Assembly: GCF_029543155.1 (NCBI RefSeq)
Contig: NZ_JARQXA010000002.1
Coordinates: forward strand, 248,001 to 312,000
Length of the DNA stretch: 64,000 nt
Origin: Sphingomonas sp. HITSZ_GF
GTDB taxonomy: Bacteria > Pseudomonadota > Alphaproteobacteria > Sphingomonadales > Sphingomonadaceae
Reading direction: 5' to 3'
Shown: one piece after another, positions 23,039 to 31,295 of the stretch
How positions within the stretch are numbered: position 1 is the first letter of the stretch
How the letters are laid out: each line of letters starts with the position of its first letter
The notes under the pieces: model-generated
Told to the model about the DNA's origin: nothing
The model's database searches: none
Seen by the model: the letters and a program-made list of their open reading frames with translations, nothing else
Position numbers and translations under genes: made by a program

Positions 23039-24232
23039 ATGCGTGAAGCAGTAATCGTGTCCACAGCGCGTACCGGGATCGGCAAGGCGGGCCGCGGCTA
23101 TTTCAACGACACCGAGGCGCCGGTGCTCGCTGCGCATGTGATGAACGCGGCAGTGGACCGTGCTGGCATCGATCCGGCGCGGATCGACGACGTCTTCTAC
23201 GGCATGGGCAACCAATGGGGCACCGAGGGCGGCAACATGGCGCGGATGGCGCTGTTCGCCGCCGGGCTGCCGCACAGCGTCCCCGCGTTCAGTCTCGACC
23301 GCAAATGCGGATCGGGCCTGACCGCGATCGCCCTTGCCGCCCGCTCGATCATGACCGACGAGATCGACGTCGCGCTGGCCGGCGGGATGGAATCGATCAG
23401 CCTGACGATGAAGAACGCGCCGCGCTACGTGAACAAGTCGGTCACCGACAAGGTGCCGGCGGCGTACATCCCGATGATCGAGACCGCCGAGATCGTCGCC
23501 GAGCGCTACGGGATCAGCCGCGAGGCGCAGGACGCATTCGCCGCCGCCAGCCAGCAGCGCGCCGCCGCCGGGCTGGCCAGCGGCGCCTTTGCCGAAGAGA
23601 TCGCGCCGATCACCGTCGAAAAGGCGCTGTTCGACAAGGAAGGCAACCGCACCGGCAGCGAGACGGTGACTGTCACCCAGGACGAAGGCATCCGCGCCGG
23701 CACCACCGCCGAAGTGCTCGCCGGACTGAAACCGGTGTGGAAGGATGGCCAGTTCGTCAAGGAAGGCCATCACGTTACCGCCGGCAATGCCAGCCAGCTT
23801 TCCGACGGCGCCGCCGCGCAGATCATGATGGACCGCAAGACCGCCGAGGCCGAGGGCAAGCGGATCCTGGGCATCTATCGCGGCTTCCAGGCCGCCGGCT
23901 GCGAGCCCGACGAGATGGGCATCGGCCCGGTCTTCGCGGTGCCCAAGCTGCTCCAGCGCGCCGGGCTCAGCGTGGCGGACATCGGGCTGTGGGAGATCAA
24001 CGAAGCGTTCGCCAGCCAGTGCCTCTATTGCCGCGACACGCTGGGCATCGATCCCGACAAGCTCAACGTCAATGGCGGCGCCATTGCGGTCGGCCACCCG
24101 TTCGGGATGAGCGGATCGCGCCTCGTCGGCCATGCGCTGATCGAGGGGCGCAAGCGCGGGGTGCGCTATGTCGTGGTCTCGATGTGCACCGCCGGCGGCA
24201 TGGGCGCGGCGGGGCTGTTCGAAATTCCCTGA
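23039..24232 (+). CDS. Acetyl-CoA C-acyltransferase (thiolase)
   Basis: Thiolases cleave 3-ketoacyl-CoA to shortened acyl-CoA plus acetyl-CoA or run the reverse Claisen condensation. The 397-residue protein shows Cys90 in DRKCGSGLTAI (acyl-enzyme nucleophile), His353 in GGAIAVGHPFGMSG and Cys383 in VVSMCTAGGMGAAGLFE. NEAFASQ supplies the family's Asn-Glu-Ala motif. With the crotonase gene just upstream it forms a small beta-oxidation unit; a dehydrogenase is not in the window. The gene is followed 11 nt later by a family B repeat. Confidence 0.95.
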   Translation: MREAVIVSTARTGIGKAGRGYFNDTEAPVLAAHVMNAAVDRAGIDPARIDDVFYGMGNQWGTEGGNMARMALFAAGLPHSVPAFSLDRKCGSGLTAIALAARSIMTDEIDVALAGGMESISLTMKNAPRYVNKSVTDKVPAAYIPMIETAEIVAERYGISREAQDAFAAASQQRAAAGLASGAFAEEIAPITVEKALFDKEGNRTGSETVTVTQDEGIRAGTTAEVLAGLKPVWKDGQFVKEGHHVTAGNASQLSDGAAAQIMMDRKTAEAEGKRILGIYRGFQAAGCEPDEMGIGPVFAVPKLLQRAGLSVADIGLWEINEAFASQCLYCRDTLGIDPDKLNVNGGAIAVGHPFGMSGSRLVGHALIEGRKRGVRYVVVSMCTAGGMGAAGLFEIP

Positions 24233-24243
24233 CCACCTTCTTC

Positions 24244-24317
24244 GTCATCCCGGCGAAGGCCGGGATCTCTTGCCGTATCGCGCCTCCGCCTGAGATCCCG
24301 GCGTTTGCCGGGATGAC
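24244..24317. repeat. Family B palindromic repeat, intergenic
   Basis: The arms are GTCATCCCGGCGAAGGCCGG and the near-complement CCGGCGTTTGCCGGGATGAC. It lies between two convergent genes, 11 nt after the thiolase stop and 20 nt from the SRPBCC stop. Confidence 0.92.
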
Positions 24318-24337
24318 GGCCTGGGCTTGGGGCTGGC

Positions 24338-24877
24338 TCAGTCCAGCCCCACCGCATCCGCCGCGCGCCTTTCCGCCGCTGCGTGGAGATCCCAGAAATT
24401 CTCGACCGGCGCGCCGGCCAGGCGCCGCTGCAGCACTTCGAGATGCGCACCCCAGCCGCCACCGAAGTTGCGCGCATCGCTCGCGCCGCGCAGGCGGCTA
24501 TGCGTGAGCACCAGCCGGGTGCGATCAGGAGCGAAGGCGAACAACTCGATCGAGACTTCGCCCGCCTCGCCATTGTCCCAGGTAAAGCTGAGGAAATGCG
24601 GGGGCTCGATCCGCAGGATCGTCTCCGACCAGGACTTGCCCTGGTTCCTGGCATAGCGCTCCGGATTGGGCACGTCGCCGTCGGACAGGTTCTGGTGGGC
24701 GAAGGTCATGCCGAGCTTGCCGCCGACCTGCGGCTCGGTCGGCCCGCCCATGAACCAGCGCGCGCGCAGCTCCGGATCGACCAGATATTGCCACACCGTC
24801 TCGATCGGCGCGGCGAGATCGCGCTCGAAGCGGAGCATCTGCGGGGTGATCGTGTCGGCAGCGCGCGTATCAGTCAT
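24338..24877 (-). CDS. SRPBCC (AHSA1-like) protein, 179 aa
   Basis: The START/Bet v1-like fold forms a hydrophobic pocket for small ligands. The sequence fits the AHSA1/YndB group: FERDLAAPIETVWQYLVDPELRARWF at the N-terminus, SFTWDN in the middle and the final helix HLEVLQRRLAG. It is the last gene of the ArsR-VOC-SRPBCC-SRPBCC operon and overlaps the previous gene by 8 nt. Such groups are common downstream of ArsR-type repressors, but ligand and reaction are unknown. Confidence 0.9.
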   Translation of the reverse strand: MTDTRAADTITPQMLRFERDLAAPIETVWQYLVDPELRARWFMGGPTEPQVGGKLGMTFAHQNLSDGDVPNPERYARNQGKSWSETILRIEPPHFLSFTWDNGEAGEVSIELFAFAPDRTRLVLTHSRLRGASDARNFGGGWGAHLEVLQRRLAGAPVENFWDLHAAAERRAADAVGLD

Positions 24878-25316
24878 CTTGCTTCTCCGTGATGCGGCCC
24901 AGGCTTTCGAGGATCATCGTCCAGCCCTTGCGGGTCTGATCCTCATAGGCAGCCCAGGCAGGGTCCATTTCGTGGGTGAGGGTGAGCGTGCAGCCGCCGG
25001 GACGGGGCACGATATCGAGGGTGACGCGCGTCCACTCGCCCTCCTCCGCCGGATCGGCGGCGAAGAGGAAGACGAGGCGGCGGGGCCGGTCGATCGCCTC
25101 GAAGCGGAGGCGATGATGCGCGTCGCCCGCGGCACGCCGCTCGACGATCAGCCCCTGCCCGCCGATGCGCGCATCGATCTCGCAAGTGACCATCTCGCCT
25201 TCGGGCGTGGCGAACAGGAAGCGCGCCGCATCTGCCGGATCGAGCCAGGCATCGAACACCCGCTCCGCACTCGCCGCAAAGTCACGATGCACGGTCAGGA
25301 CCGCCGGCGCGCTCAT
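24870..25316 (-). CDS. SRPBCC (AHSA1-like) protein, 148 aa
   Basis: This is the second Bet v1-like protein of the operon, with LTVHRDFAASAERVFDAWLDP at the start and a C-terminal helix GWTMILESLGRITE. The sequence RRLVFLFAADP in the middle is typical of the AHSA1 group. The ATG at 25316 overlaps the VOC gene stop by 4 nt and is preferred to the start at 25358, whose extra residues overlap the VOC gene without adding similarity. Confidence 0.9.
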   Translation of the reverse strand: MSAPAVLTVHRDFAASAERVFDAWLDPADAARFLFATPEGEMVTCEIDARIGGQGLIVERRAAGDAHHRLRFEAIDRPRRLVFLFAADPAEEGEWTRVTLDIVPRPGGCTLTLTHEMDPAWAAYEDQTRKGWTMILESLGRITEKQDD

Positions 25317-25708
25317 GCGAGATTGACCTGCCAGGAGATGCCGAACCGGTCCGAGCACCAGCCGAAGCGGGTGCTCCAGCCATAAGCGCCGGGCGGCATC
25401 AGCACCTGGCCCTCGGCCGAGAGCGCGGCGAACAGCGTTTCGAACTCGGCTGCATCGGCAACGTCGAGGAAGAAGGACCAGCTGGGCGTGAAATCGAAGC
25501 CGTGGCGGATGAAACTGTCATGCGCCATCACCTTCTGCCCGGCGATCACCGCATGAGCGCGCAGGATCGTGCCTTCGGGCCCGGGGCCCTCGGCACCGAA
25601 CAGCTCGAGCGTGTCGATGCGGCTGCCGGGTACCGTCTCGACATAGAAATCGAGCGCGGCGCGGCCGGCGCCGCCCTGGAACATCAGGAAGGGCGTCGCT
25701 TCAGCCAT
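25313..25708 (-). CDS. VOC-fold (PhnB/3-demethylubiquinone-type) protein
   Basis: The 131-residue protein has the glyoxalase/VOC fold: FLMFQGGAGRAALDFYVETVPG, a central HAVIAGQKVMAHDSF and the final GAYGWSTRFGWCSDRFGISW, characteristic of the PhnB-like group. Related proteins have unknown function despite the PhnB label. The ATG at 25708 overlaps the ArsR stop by 8 nt. A role with the SRPBCC partners under the ArsR-type repressor is inferred from the operon. Confidence 0.9.
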   Translation of the reverse strand: MAEATPFLMFQGGAGRAALDFYVETVPGSRIDTLELFGAEGPGPEGTILRAHAVIAGQKVMAHDSFIRHGFDFTPSWSFFLDVADAAEFETLFAALSAEGQVLMPPGAYGWSTRFGWCSDRFGISWQVNLA

Positions 25709-26039
25709 GGGGCTCCTCCTGCTGGTCGGCGGCGAGGATCGCTTCGAGCGCATCGAGGCGGACGGTCCAGAACTTCTCCCACTGCTTGAGCCAGCGTTCG
25801 GCCTCGGCCAGTGGATCGGGCTTCAGGGCGCACATATAGCTGCGCCCCACCTTGCGCCGGGCGACCAGCCCCGCGCCTTCGAGCACCTTCACATGCTTGG
25901 CCGCGCCGGCGAACGTCATCGAAAAAGGTTCGGCCAGCTCGCCGATCGACTTCTCGCCGAGCGAGAGATGGGCAAGCATGCCGCGCCGCGTGGGATCGGC
26001 AAGGGCATGGAAGGTGGCGTCGAGTCTATATTCAACCAT
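25701..26039 (-). CDS. ArsR-family transcriptional repressor
   Basis: The 112-residue protein is a winged-helix ArsR member: MVEYRLDATFHALADPTRRGML followed by SIGELAEPFSMTFAGAAKHV as helix-turn-helix and RRKVGRSYMCALKP as wing. Metal-binding Cys motifs are absent, so it probably senses something else, as in other ArsR-SRPBCC operons. A 16-bp perfect palindrome 33 bp upstream of the start is its likely autoregulatory operator. The start at 26039 is used; the frame reaching 26228 would cover that operator. Confidence 0.92.
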   Translation of the reverse strand: MVEYRLDATFHALADPTRRGMLAHLSLGEKSIGELAEPFSMTFAGAAKHVKVLEGAGLVARRKVGRSYMCALKPDPLAEAERWLKQWEKFWTVRLDALEAILAADQQEEPHG

Positions 26040-26071
26040 GCGGTTTAATATTTCAGCGTCAGGCCGAATAG

Positions 26072-26087
26072 TCAACCGATCGGTTGA
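26072..26087. promoter_or_regulatory. Perfect palindrome, likely ArsR operator
   Basis: TCAACCGATCGGTTGA is a 16-bp perfect inverted repeat upstream of the ArsR gene. The half GGTTGAATA at its end recurs over the ArsR start codon on the minus strand, suggesting a second half-site. Confidence 0.75.
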
Positions 26088-26276
26088 ATAATTTTCGGCG
26101 AATTTCCGTGGTTCGGCTTGCGGAAATGTTGACTCCGTTGACTCGCCACGCACGCGCGCGAACCACGCATCGCGGGCGGCCTCCGCAGCGGCACGGGTGG
26201 AAGTCACCGGAAGGCGAGTGTCGGCCATCCGCCGACACCATCACCGAAAATCCTACATTGCCAGTGAAGAACGAAC

Positions 26277-27194
26277 CTATATGGTTTTAGGCGCCGGTGC
26301 CCGGGCGGCGCGCAGGCTGTCCCAGGCATAGAGCGCGCAGCCGGCCCAGATCAGCGCGAAGGTGATCAGGTGGACCGTGCGCAGCGGCTCACCCAGCGCG
26401 ATCGCGACGAAGAACTGGATCGTCGGCGTGATATATTGGAGCAGCCCCATCATCGACAGCGGCAGCAGCCGCGCCGCGGCGGCGAACATGAGGAGCGGCG
26501 TGGCGGTGATCACGCCGGCGGCGAGCAGCAACGCCGTCTGCCCGGCCGAGACGCCGAAGCCGCTGGTCCCCTGGCTTCCGGTATAGAGCAGCCAGCCCGC
26601 CGCGAGCGGGACGAGCAGCACCGTCTCCACCGTCAGCCCGCCCAGCGAATCGATCGCCACCACCTTGCGAACCAGGCCGTAGAGCCCGAAGCTGAGCGCC
26701 AGCGACAGCGAGATCAGGATCGCGCCGCCGCCGTTCACCGCCATCACCAGCACGCCCACCGCGGCAATCGCGATGGCGATGCCCTGCCAGCGCCGCAGCC
26801 GCTCGCCGAGCACCAGCATGCCGAGCGCGACGTTGAGCAGCGGATTGATGAAATAGCCCAGGCTCGCCTCGAGCACATGGCCGGTCTCGACTGCCCAGAT
26901 ATAGACGAACCAGTTGATCGCGATCAGCGTGGCGCTGGCACAGAGCAGCAGCAGGGTGCGCCCGCGCGCGGCGCGCCAAATGTCCCCCGCCCGGCCGAAG
27001 CCGAAGACGAGCACGGCCAGCAGCAGCACCGACCAGACCACGCGGTGCGACAGGATCTGCAGCGCCGGGACGTGCGACAGGATGTGGAAATAGAGCGGCA
27101 GCACGCCCCAGATCGCGAACGCCCCGATCGAGAGCGCGAGCCCGCGGTTTCCCGAGGGGCTTGCCGTATCGGCGGCGGCGGTGGTGCGGTTCAT
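26277..27194 (-). CDS. rarD: RarD-like EamA/DMT-family permease
   Basis: RarD proteins are drug/metabolite-superfamily transporters of the inner membrane with about ten helices in two EamA repeats. The 305-residue sequence opens RGLALSIGAFAIWGVLPLYF and contains SHRVVWSVLLL and ATLIAINWFVYIWAVETGHVLEASLG, classic RarD features; the second repeat runs from about 145. The substrate is unresolved; the family name comes from chloramphenicol-related annotation. The ATG at 27194 places the Met just before the short polar N-terminus; a longer start at 27233 has no support. Confidence 0.92.
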   Translation of the reverse strand: MNRTTAAADTASPSGNRGLALSIGAFAIWGVLPLYFHILSHVPALQILSHRVVWSVLLLAVLVFGFGRAGDIWRAARGRTLLLLCASATLIAINWFVYIWAVETGHVLEASLGYFINPLLNVALGMLVLGERLRRWQGIAIAIAAVGVLVMAVNGGGAILISLSLALSFGLYGLVRKVVAIDSLGGLTVETVLLVPLAAGWLLYTGSQGTSGFGVSAGQTALLLAAGVITATPLLMFAAAARLLPLSMMGLLQYITPTIQFFVAIALGEPLRTVHLITFALIWAGCALYAWDSLRAARAPAPKTI

Positions 27195-27306
27195 GCGCGC
27201 GCTTTGCGCGGGGCCGGCGCGACAAGCAAGCAAGCCCCGCTTTGGCGCAGCAAAGGATTGCGCGGAACCGGCCGGCCGCTAGGCTGCGCTGGCAAGAGGG
27301 GGAATC

Positions 27307-28245
27307 ATGTCTGAACATTGGGAAGAGGAAGGCCCTTATGGCCATCCGCTGATCGCGACGCTGGCCGGGGGCGCGCTGCTGGTGCTGGCCGCACTGATCG
27401 GGCCGCGCATCGCCGCGCCACTGCCGCTGCCGGCGCTGCTGATCGGCGGCGCCGCAGCGGGGCTGGTGCTGTGGCTGATCGGCTTCGTCGCCACCACGCG
27501 CCATGCAAGCCTGGTGTGGAAGCTCGGATCGCTGGTGCTGCTGATCGGCGCGGGGGCCGGCGCCGCGCTGATTGCGCACGGCCAGTTCCAGACGCGTTCG
27601 CGCGCCGATGCGAGCAGCTTTGCCGAGATCGAGCTGACGGCGGACGGATCGGTGATCCTGCCCCAAGGCATTGCCGGGCGCGGGCCGGTATCCGCGCTCT
27701 ATGCCGAGGCGGTGCAGGCCGAGGCGGCGGAGAAGCGCGCCTTTGCCGACGCGCTGACCAGGTTCGGCGCGGCATCGCTCAACAGCCCCTATCTACTCCA
27801 GCAGAACCCCAGGCCGATCCAGGACTGCGCCGCGATCGACGATGTCCGTGCGCTTGCGGTTTCGCAGAGCGCCAAGCGGCTCGAGCGGCGCGCGGCGCTG
27901 GCTCGCGCAGTGGGCAGCGCCAGCCTGCCGGTGGCGGCGAAGCAGGGCATCACGCAGATCGTCGGCGACGCCAAGGCCGATCCGGTCCTTACCAACCAGC
28001 AGGCGCTGCTCGATGCCACGGCGCAGCTTTGCACCTTGCTCGCCCGCAAGACCTGGGTGAACGCCAATGCCTATTTCGGCTTCCCAAACGGAGCGGACAT
28101 GGCGGCGTTCAAGGCGATCAACGCGAGGCGGCAGGCGCTGTCCGGCGATGCCGATGCGATCGACGCGGCGGCAAAGACGCGGATCCTGGCCGGGCGCGAG
28201 CAGGTCCGCGATGCGCTGAGCCATTCGATCTACACGAAGGAATAG
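27307..28245 (+). CDS. Hypothetical membrane protein, 312 aa
   Basis: I do not recognise the family. Three hydrophobic segments lie in the first 95 residues (about 16-36, 40-62 and 69-90). They are followed by a soluble domain of about 210 residues, mostly helical with two Cys (QDCAAIDDV and AQLCTLLARK). The topology suggests a small membrane anchor with a large soluble part on one side. It is transcribed alone, divergent from rarD, and a family B repeat follows 10 nt after its stop. Confidence 0.75.
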   Translation: MSEHWEEEGPYGHPLIATLAGGALLVLAALIGPRIAAPLPLPALLIGGAAAGLVLWLIGFVATTRHASLVWKLGSLVLLIGAGAGAALIAHGQFQTRSRADASSFAEIELTADGSVILPQGIAGRGPVSALYAEAVQAEAAEKRAFADALTRFGAASLNSPYLLQQNPRPIQDCAAIDDVRALAVSQSAKRLERRAALARAVGSASLPVAAKQGITQIVGDAKADPVLTNQQALLDATAQLCTLLARKTWVNANAYFGFPNGADMAAFKAINARRQALSGDADAIDAAAKTRILAGREQVRDALSHSIYTKE

Positions 28246-28255
28246 AGAAGTCGGT

Positions 28256-28355
28256 GTTCCCCGGCGAAAGCCGGGGTCCAGTTGCATGGATGTTCGTGAG
28301 GTGCCCGCACCTCACCACTTTCGTCGAGACTGGGCCCCGGCTTTCGCCGGGGAAC
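28256..28355. repeat. Family B variant repeat, intergenic
   Basis: The arms are GTTCCCCGGCGAAAGCCGGG and CCCGGCTTTCGCCGGGGAAC, an exact complement over 20 nt, enclosing about 60 bp. It lies between convergent genes, 10 nt and 16 nt from their stops. Confidence 0.92.
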
Positions 28356-28371
28356 CGAATTTCTCAAAAGG

Positions 28372-28668
28372 CTAGGAAGGCCGCACCGGGTTCGCCGCCT
28401 GAGCGCCGACCACCGTGTTCCACGGCAGCACGTCCCAGCGCACGATCAGCCCGTTCGCGACATAGGGATCGGCTTCGGCGAACGCCCGTGCCGCGGCTTC
28501 GCCGGCGAAGAGCAGCAGCGCGCTTTCGGGCGGATCGCCCACCGCGCCGCCGAGCAGCAGCTCGCCGGTTTCGACCGCTTCCCACGCGAGCTTCAGATGC
28601 GCGTCGCGGAAGGCCGCGCGGCGCTCGAGATAGTCAGGTGCGGTAGTGTAGCGCAGGATCCAGTGCAT
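28372..28668 (-). CDS. YCII-related small protein
   Basis: The 98-residue protein has the ferredoxin-like YCII fold: MHWILRYTTAPDYLERRAAF with HLKLAWEAVETGELLLGGAV and DPYVANGLIVRWDVLPWN. A conserved His-Asp pair is usual; here it reads AFRDAHLKLAW. Function in bacteria is largely unknown, with some members being dehydrochlorinase-like. The ATG follows the PP2C gene stop by 1 nt, at the end of the E1/E2 operon. Confidence 0.85.
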   Translation of the reverse strand: MHWILRYTTAPDYLERRAAFRDAHLKLAWEAVETGELLLGGAVGDPPESALLLFAGEAAARAFAEADPYVANGLIVRWDVLPWNTVVGAQAANPVRPS

Positions 28669-28669
28669 C

Positions 28670-29494
28670 TCAGCCTCCAATGCGCAGCCACAGCGCGGTG
28701 GCGTCGTCCGATATCTTGAAGCGCGGGAAGCGCGTGCAGGCGGCATCGCCCTGCTCGATCGCGCGCAGTTCCCCGGCGATGGCGGCGAGCCCACGGGCGC
28801 GGATCGCCGCGACCAGCCCGGCATCGTCATAGGCGGCATAGCTGTCGATCAGCGCGGCATAGCCGTCGCTCATCAGCAGGATCTCGTCGCCCGGTGCGCA
28901 GGCGATGCGCGAGGTATCGACCCGCGCCATATGCGCGGGATCGATGCTGAGCACGCGCATGCCCGGGCGGCCGCGGGTGGATTTGAGATTGGCGAGGATC
29001 GGCGCCGATGCCTTGGGCTTGCCGAGGCCGTGCTGCGCCAGGCTGGCGGCACGCTCGGCCTCCGAATTGCGGATTTCCTTTTCGGGCCCGAGCCGTGTGA
29101 CCGCGCCCGCCGACCAGAGGAAACCGACACAGTCGCCGAGCCAGCCGATCTCGGCCTCCCCCGCCCCCAGCCGCACGGCGAGCGACGAAGCGAGCGGATA
29201 TTCCCAGCGATCCTCTGGCTCGCGGGTGCGGTCGCGCGCCCAGGCGGCGAGGATGGCGCCGGCGACGTCGCCAAAGAGCGCCTCGACCCCGGTCGCCGCG
29301 GATGCGGTGAAGCCGGCCTGCGCCGCGCTCGCCAGCCACGCCGCCCCGCCCTGTGCGCCAACCAGACCCGGCGGGCCGAGATCGGTGGCGCCGTCGATCA
29401 CCCAGGCATGGGCACGGGCGCTGCCGGCGCGATCGTCATTGGGAACGGAAAGGTCGCCGGCAAGGCTGATCGACTGGAGGAGATCGAAGTGCAT
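28670..29494 (-). CDS. PP2C-like serine/threonine phosphatase
   Basis: The protein resembles PPM-type, Mn-dependent phosphatases. VIDGATDLG (residues about 32-40) provides the first acidic metal site; EIGWLGDCVGFLWS and GDEILLMSDGYAALID provide the remaining Asp-Gly motifs, and SDDATALWLRIG the last one. It lacks membrane segments. Its place behind the branched-chain dehydrogenase genes invites the idea that it acts on E1 phosphorylation, as in mitochondria, but no matching kinase is seen. The ATG at 29494 gives 274 residues; a GTG at 29500 is equally possible. Confidence 0.85.
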   Translation of the reverse strand: MHFDLLQSISLAGDLSVPNDDRAGSARAHAWVIDGATDLGPPGLVGAQGGAAWLASAAQAGFTASAATGVEALFGDVAGAILAAWARDRTREPEDRWEYPLASSLAVRLGAGEAEIGWLGDCVGFLWSAGAVTRLGPEKEIRNSEAERAASLAQHGLGKPKASAPILANLKSTRGRPGMRVLSIDPAHMARVDTSRIACAPGDEILLMSDGYAALIDSYAAYDDAGLVAAIRARGLAAIAGELRAIEQGDAACTRFPRFKISDDATALWLRIGG

Positions 29495-29503
29495 GGCCAC
29501 AGC

Positions 29504-29995
29504 CTAGCCCGGTTTCGTGGCACCTCGCACCATGTAACGCGCATCTGGGCCATAACTGGAGAGCTTGGCCCGCAGCGCGGGGCTCTCCTGCGGTTCGAAG
29601 CCCTGGGCCTGCCAGAATGCGGCGCTGTTGTTGACCGAGACCAGCGCGATCGGGGCATCGAGCTGTGCGAACAGCAAGGCGAGACCGGCCCGGGCATTGC
29701 CGCCGCCGCGCGCCTCCGGGAGCAGGGCAAGATCGTGGAGATACCAGCTGGCCCGGCTCTCGGGCAGCGCACCCAGCAGCGTGTCGAGCGGCGGGATCGC
29801 CGCCTGCGGCCAGGGATAGGCGATGAGATAGCCCGCCACGCCCTCTGCGCCTTCGAGCACGAAGCAGCTCTCCGGCGCGAGCGCCAGCCGCTCGGCGAAG
29901 CAGGCGCGGCCCTCGGGATGGTCTGGAAAGGCGATGCGGGCGACCGCGACGACACCGTCGAGATCGCTTGTAGTCATCGCCCGCCAGCGCATCAT
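29504..29995 (-). CDS. GNAT-family N-acetyltransferase
   Basis: The 163-residue protein uses acetyl-CoA to acetylate an unknown amine. The GNAT outline is clear: VVAVARIAFPDHPEG, YLHDLALLPEARGGGNARAG (acetyl-CoA pyrophosphate loop region, R-G-G-G-N-A-R) and SVNNSAAFWQAQGFE. It overlaps the E2 gene by 4 nt (ATGA), so it is co-translated with the dehydrogenase operon. What it modifies cannot be told from the sequence. Confidence 0.88.
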   Translation of the reverse strand: MMRWRAMTTSDLDGVVAVARIAFPDHPEGRACFAERLALAPESCFVLEGAEGVAGYLIAYPWPQAAIPPLDTLLGALPESRASWYLHDLALLPEARGGGNARAGLALLFAQLDAPIALVSVNNSAAFWQAQGFEPQESPALRAKLSSYGPDARYMVRGATKPG

Positions 29996-31290
29996 TCGGC
30001 GAACAGCAGCACGGGGGTTTCGAGCAGCTTCCTGACCGCCTGGACGAAGCTCGCCGCGTCCCAGCCATCGACGACGCGGTGATCGCAGCTGATCGACAGG
30101 TTCATCAGCTTGGCGCGGACGATCTCGTCGCCCTGGAAGATCGGGCGCTCGACGATCTTGTTCGGGCCGATGATCGCGACTTCCGGACGGTTGATCACCG
30201 GGGTGGTGGCGATGCCGCCGAGCGGGCCGAGCGAGGTGACGGTGAGCGTCGAGCCGCTGAGTTCCTCGCTCTTCGCCTTGCCGGTGCGCGCGGCTTCGGC
30301 AAGACGGCTGATCTCGGCGGCGAGCTGCCAGACATTCTTGTCCTGCGCATCGCGGATCACCGGGACCATCAGGCCTGCGTCGGTCTGCGCCGCCATGCCG
30401 AGATGGACGCGGCCATGACGGGTGACCACCCCGGCCTCGTCGTCATAGCGCGCGTTGATCATCGGGAAGTCGGGCAGCGCCCGGCAGATTGCGACGATCA
30501 GGAAGGGCAGCATGGTCAGCTTGGGGCGTGCCCCGCGATTGTCGTTGAGGTCGCCGCGCATCGCCTCGAGCGCGGTGACGTCGATCTCGTCGACATAGGT
30601 GAAGTGGGGGATCTGGCGCTTCGAGGCGGCCATGTTCTCGGCGATGCGGCGGCGCATGCCGATGACCTTGATCGGCTGATCCTCGCGGACACGCGACGCA
30701 TGCGGGGCGTGATAGCCCTGGGCGCTGCCGTAGCGGAGATAGGCGTCGAGATCGGCGTGGCGGACATGGTTGCCGTCGGCCTTCACGGTGGCGAGGTCGA
30801 TGCCGAGGTCCTTGGCCCGGGCACGAACCGCGGGGGAGGCAAGGACCTGGCGATGCGGGGGGGACTCGGCCACCTCCTCCGTTCGGCCTGAGCCTGTCGA
30901 AGGCTGGCTCTCCACGGGCGCTTCACTCTCGGCCTGGCGCCCTTCGACAGGCTCAGGGCGAACGGTTTCCTGCGGTTCCACCGCCTCCTCAACGCCCGGC
31001 GTCTCCGCCTCGACCTGTTCCTCGACCGGCGTCTCGGCTTCGGCATCGCCCTCGACTTCGATCACCATCAGGCCCGAGCCGATCGCGACCATCTCGCCGA
31101 CTTCGCCGGCCAGCTCGACCACCGTGCCGGAGACAGGCGATTCCATCTCGACCGTGGCCTTGTCGGTCATCATGTCGGCGACCTGCTGGTCCTCCGACAC
31201 CTTGTCGCCGACCTTGACGTGCCAGGCGACGATCTCGGCCTCGGCAATGCCTTCGCCGATGTCCGGCAGGCGGAACGTGAAACGAGCCAT
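29992..31290 (-). CDS. bkdB: Dihydrolipoamide acyltransferase E2 of branched-chain 2-oxoacid dehydrogenase
   Basis: E2 carries the lipoyl group and moves the acyl unit to CoA. The 432-residue protein has a lipoyl domain (1-75, lipoyl Lys44 in MTDKATVEME), a peripheral-subunit-binding domain (about 148-185), and the acyltransferase domain (about 205-432) with CDHRVVDG giving His404 and Asp408. The linker between lipoyl and binding domains contains an in-frame family C repeat (residues about 110-138). Together with the E1 genes the complex is likely the branched-chain enzyme. The ATG at 31290 is 5 nt after the E1 beta stop. Confidence 0.92.
   Translation of the reverse strand: MARFTFRLPDIGEGIAEAEIVAWHVKVGDKVSEDQQVADMMTDKATVEMESPVSGTVVELAGEVGEMVAIGSGLMVIEVEGDAEAETPVEEQVEAETPGVEEAVEPQETVRPEPVEGRQAESEAPVESQPSTGSGRTEEVAESPPHRQVLASPAVRARAKDLGIDLATVKADGNHVRHADLDAYLRYGSAQGYHAPHASRVREDQPIKVIGMRRRIAENMAASKRQIPHFTYVDEIDVTALEAMRGDLNDNRGARPKLTMLPFLIVAICRALPDFPMINARYDDEAGVVTRHGRVHLGMAAQTDAGLMVPVIRDAQDKNVWQLAAEISRLAEAARTGKAKSEELSGSTLTVTSLGPLGGIATTPVINRPEVAIIGPNKIVERPIFQGDEIVRAKLMNLSISCDHRVVDGWDAASFVQAVRKLLETPVLLFAE
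30881..30963. repeat. Family C palindromic repeat inside the E2 gene
   Basis: The arms GTTCGGCCTGAGCCTGTCGA and CCTTCGACAGGCTCAGGGCG are near-complements. Translated it gives VRPEPVEG...STGSGRT, a residue pattern I recognise from similar sphingomonad insertions. It keeps frame and lies in a flexible linker. Confidence 0.9.
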
Positions 31291-31295
31291 TGCGG

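Noticed and set aside
21491..24133. An 880-codon minus-strand frame over the regulator, crotonase and thiolase
   Set aside because: It crosses three recognised genes on the other strand and shows no domain.
26128..26145. Tandem GTTGACTCC / GTTGACTCG
   Set aside because: Only two 9-bp units; too short to call an iteron or regulatory array.
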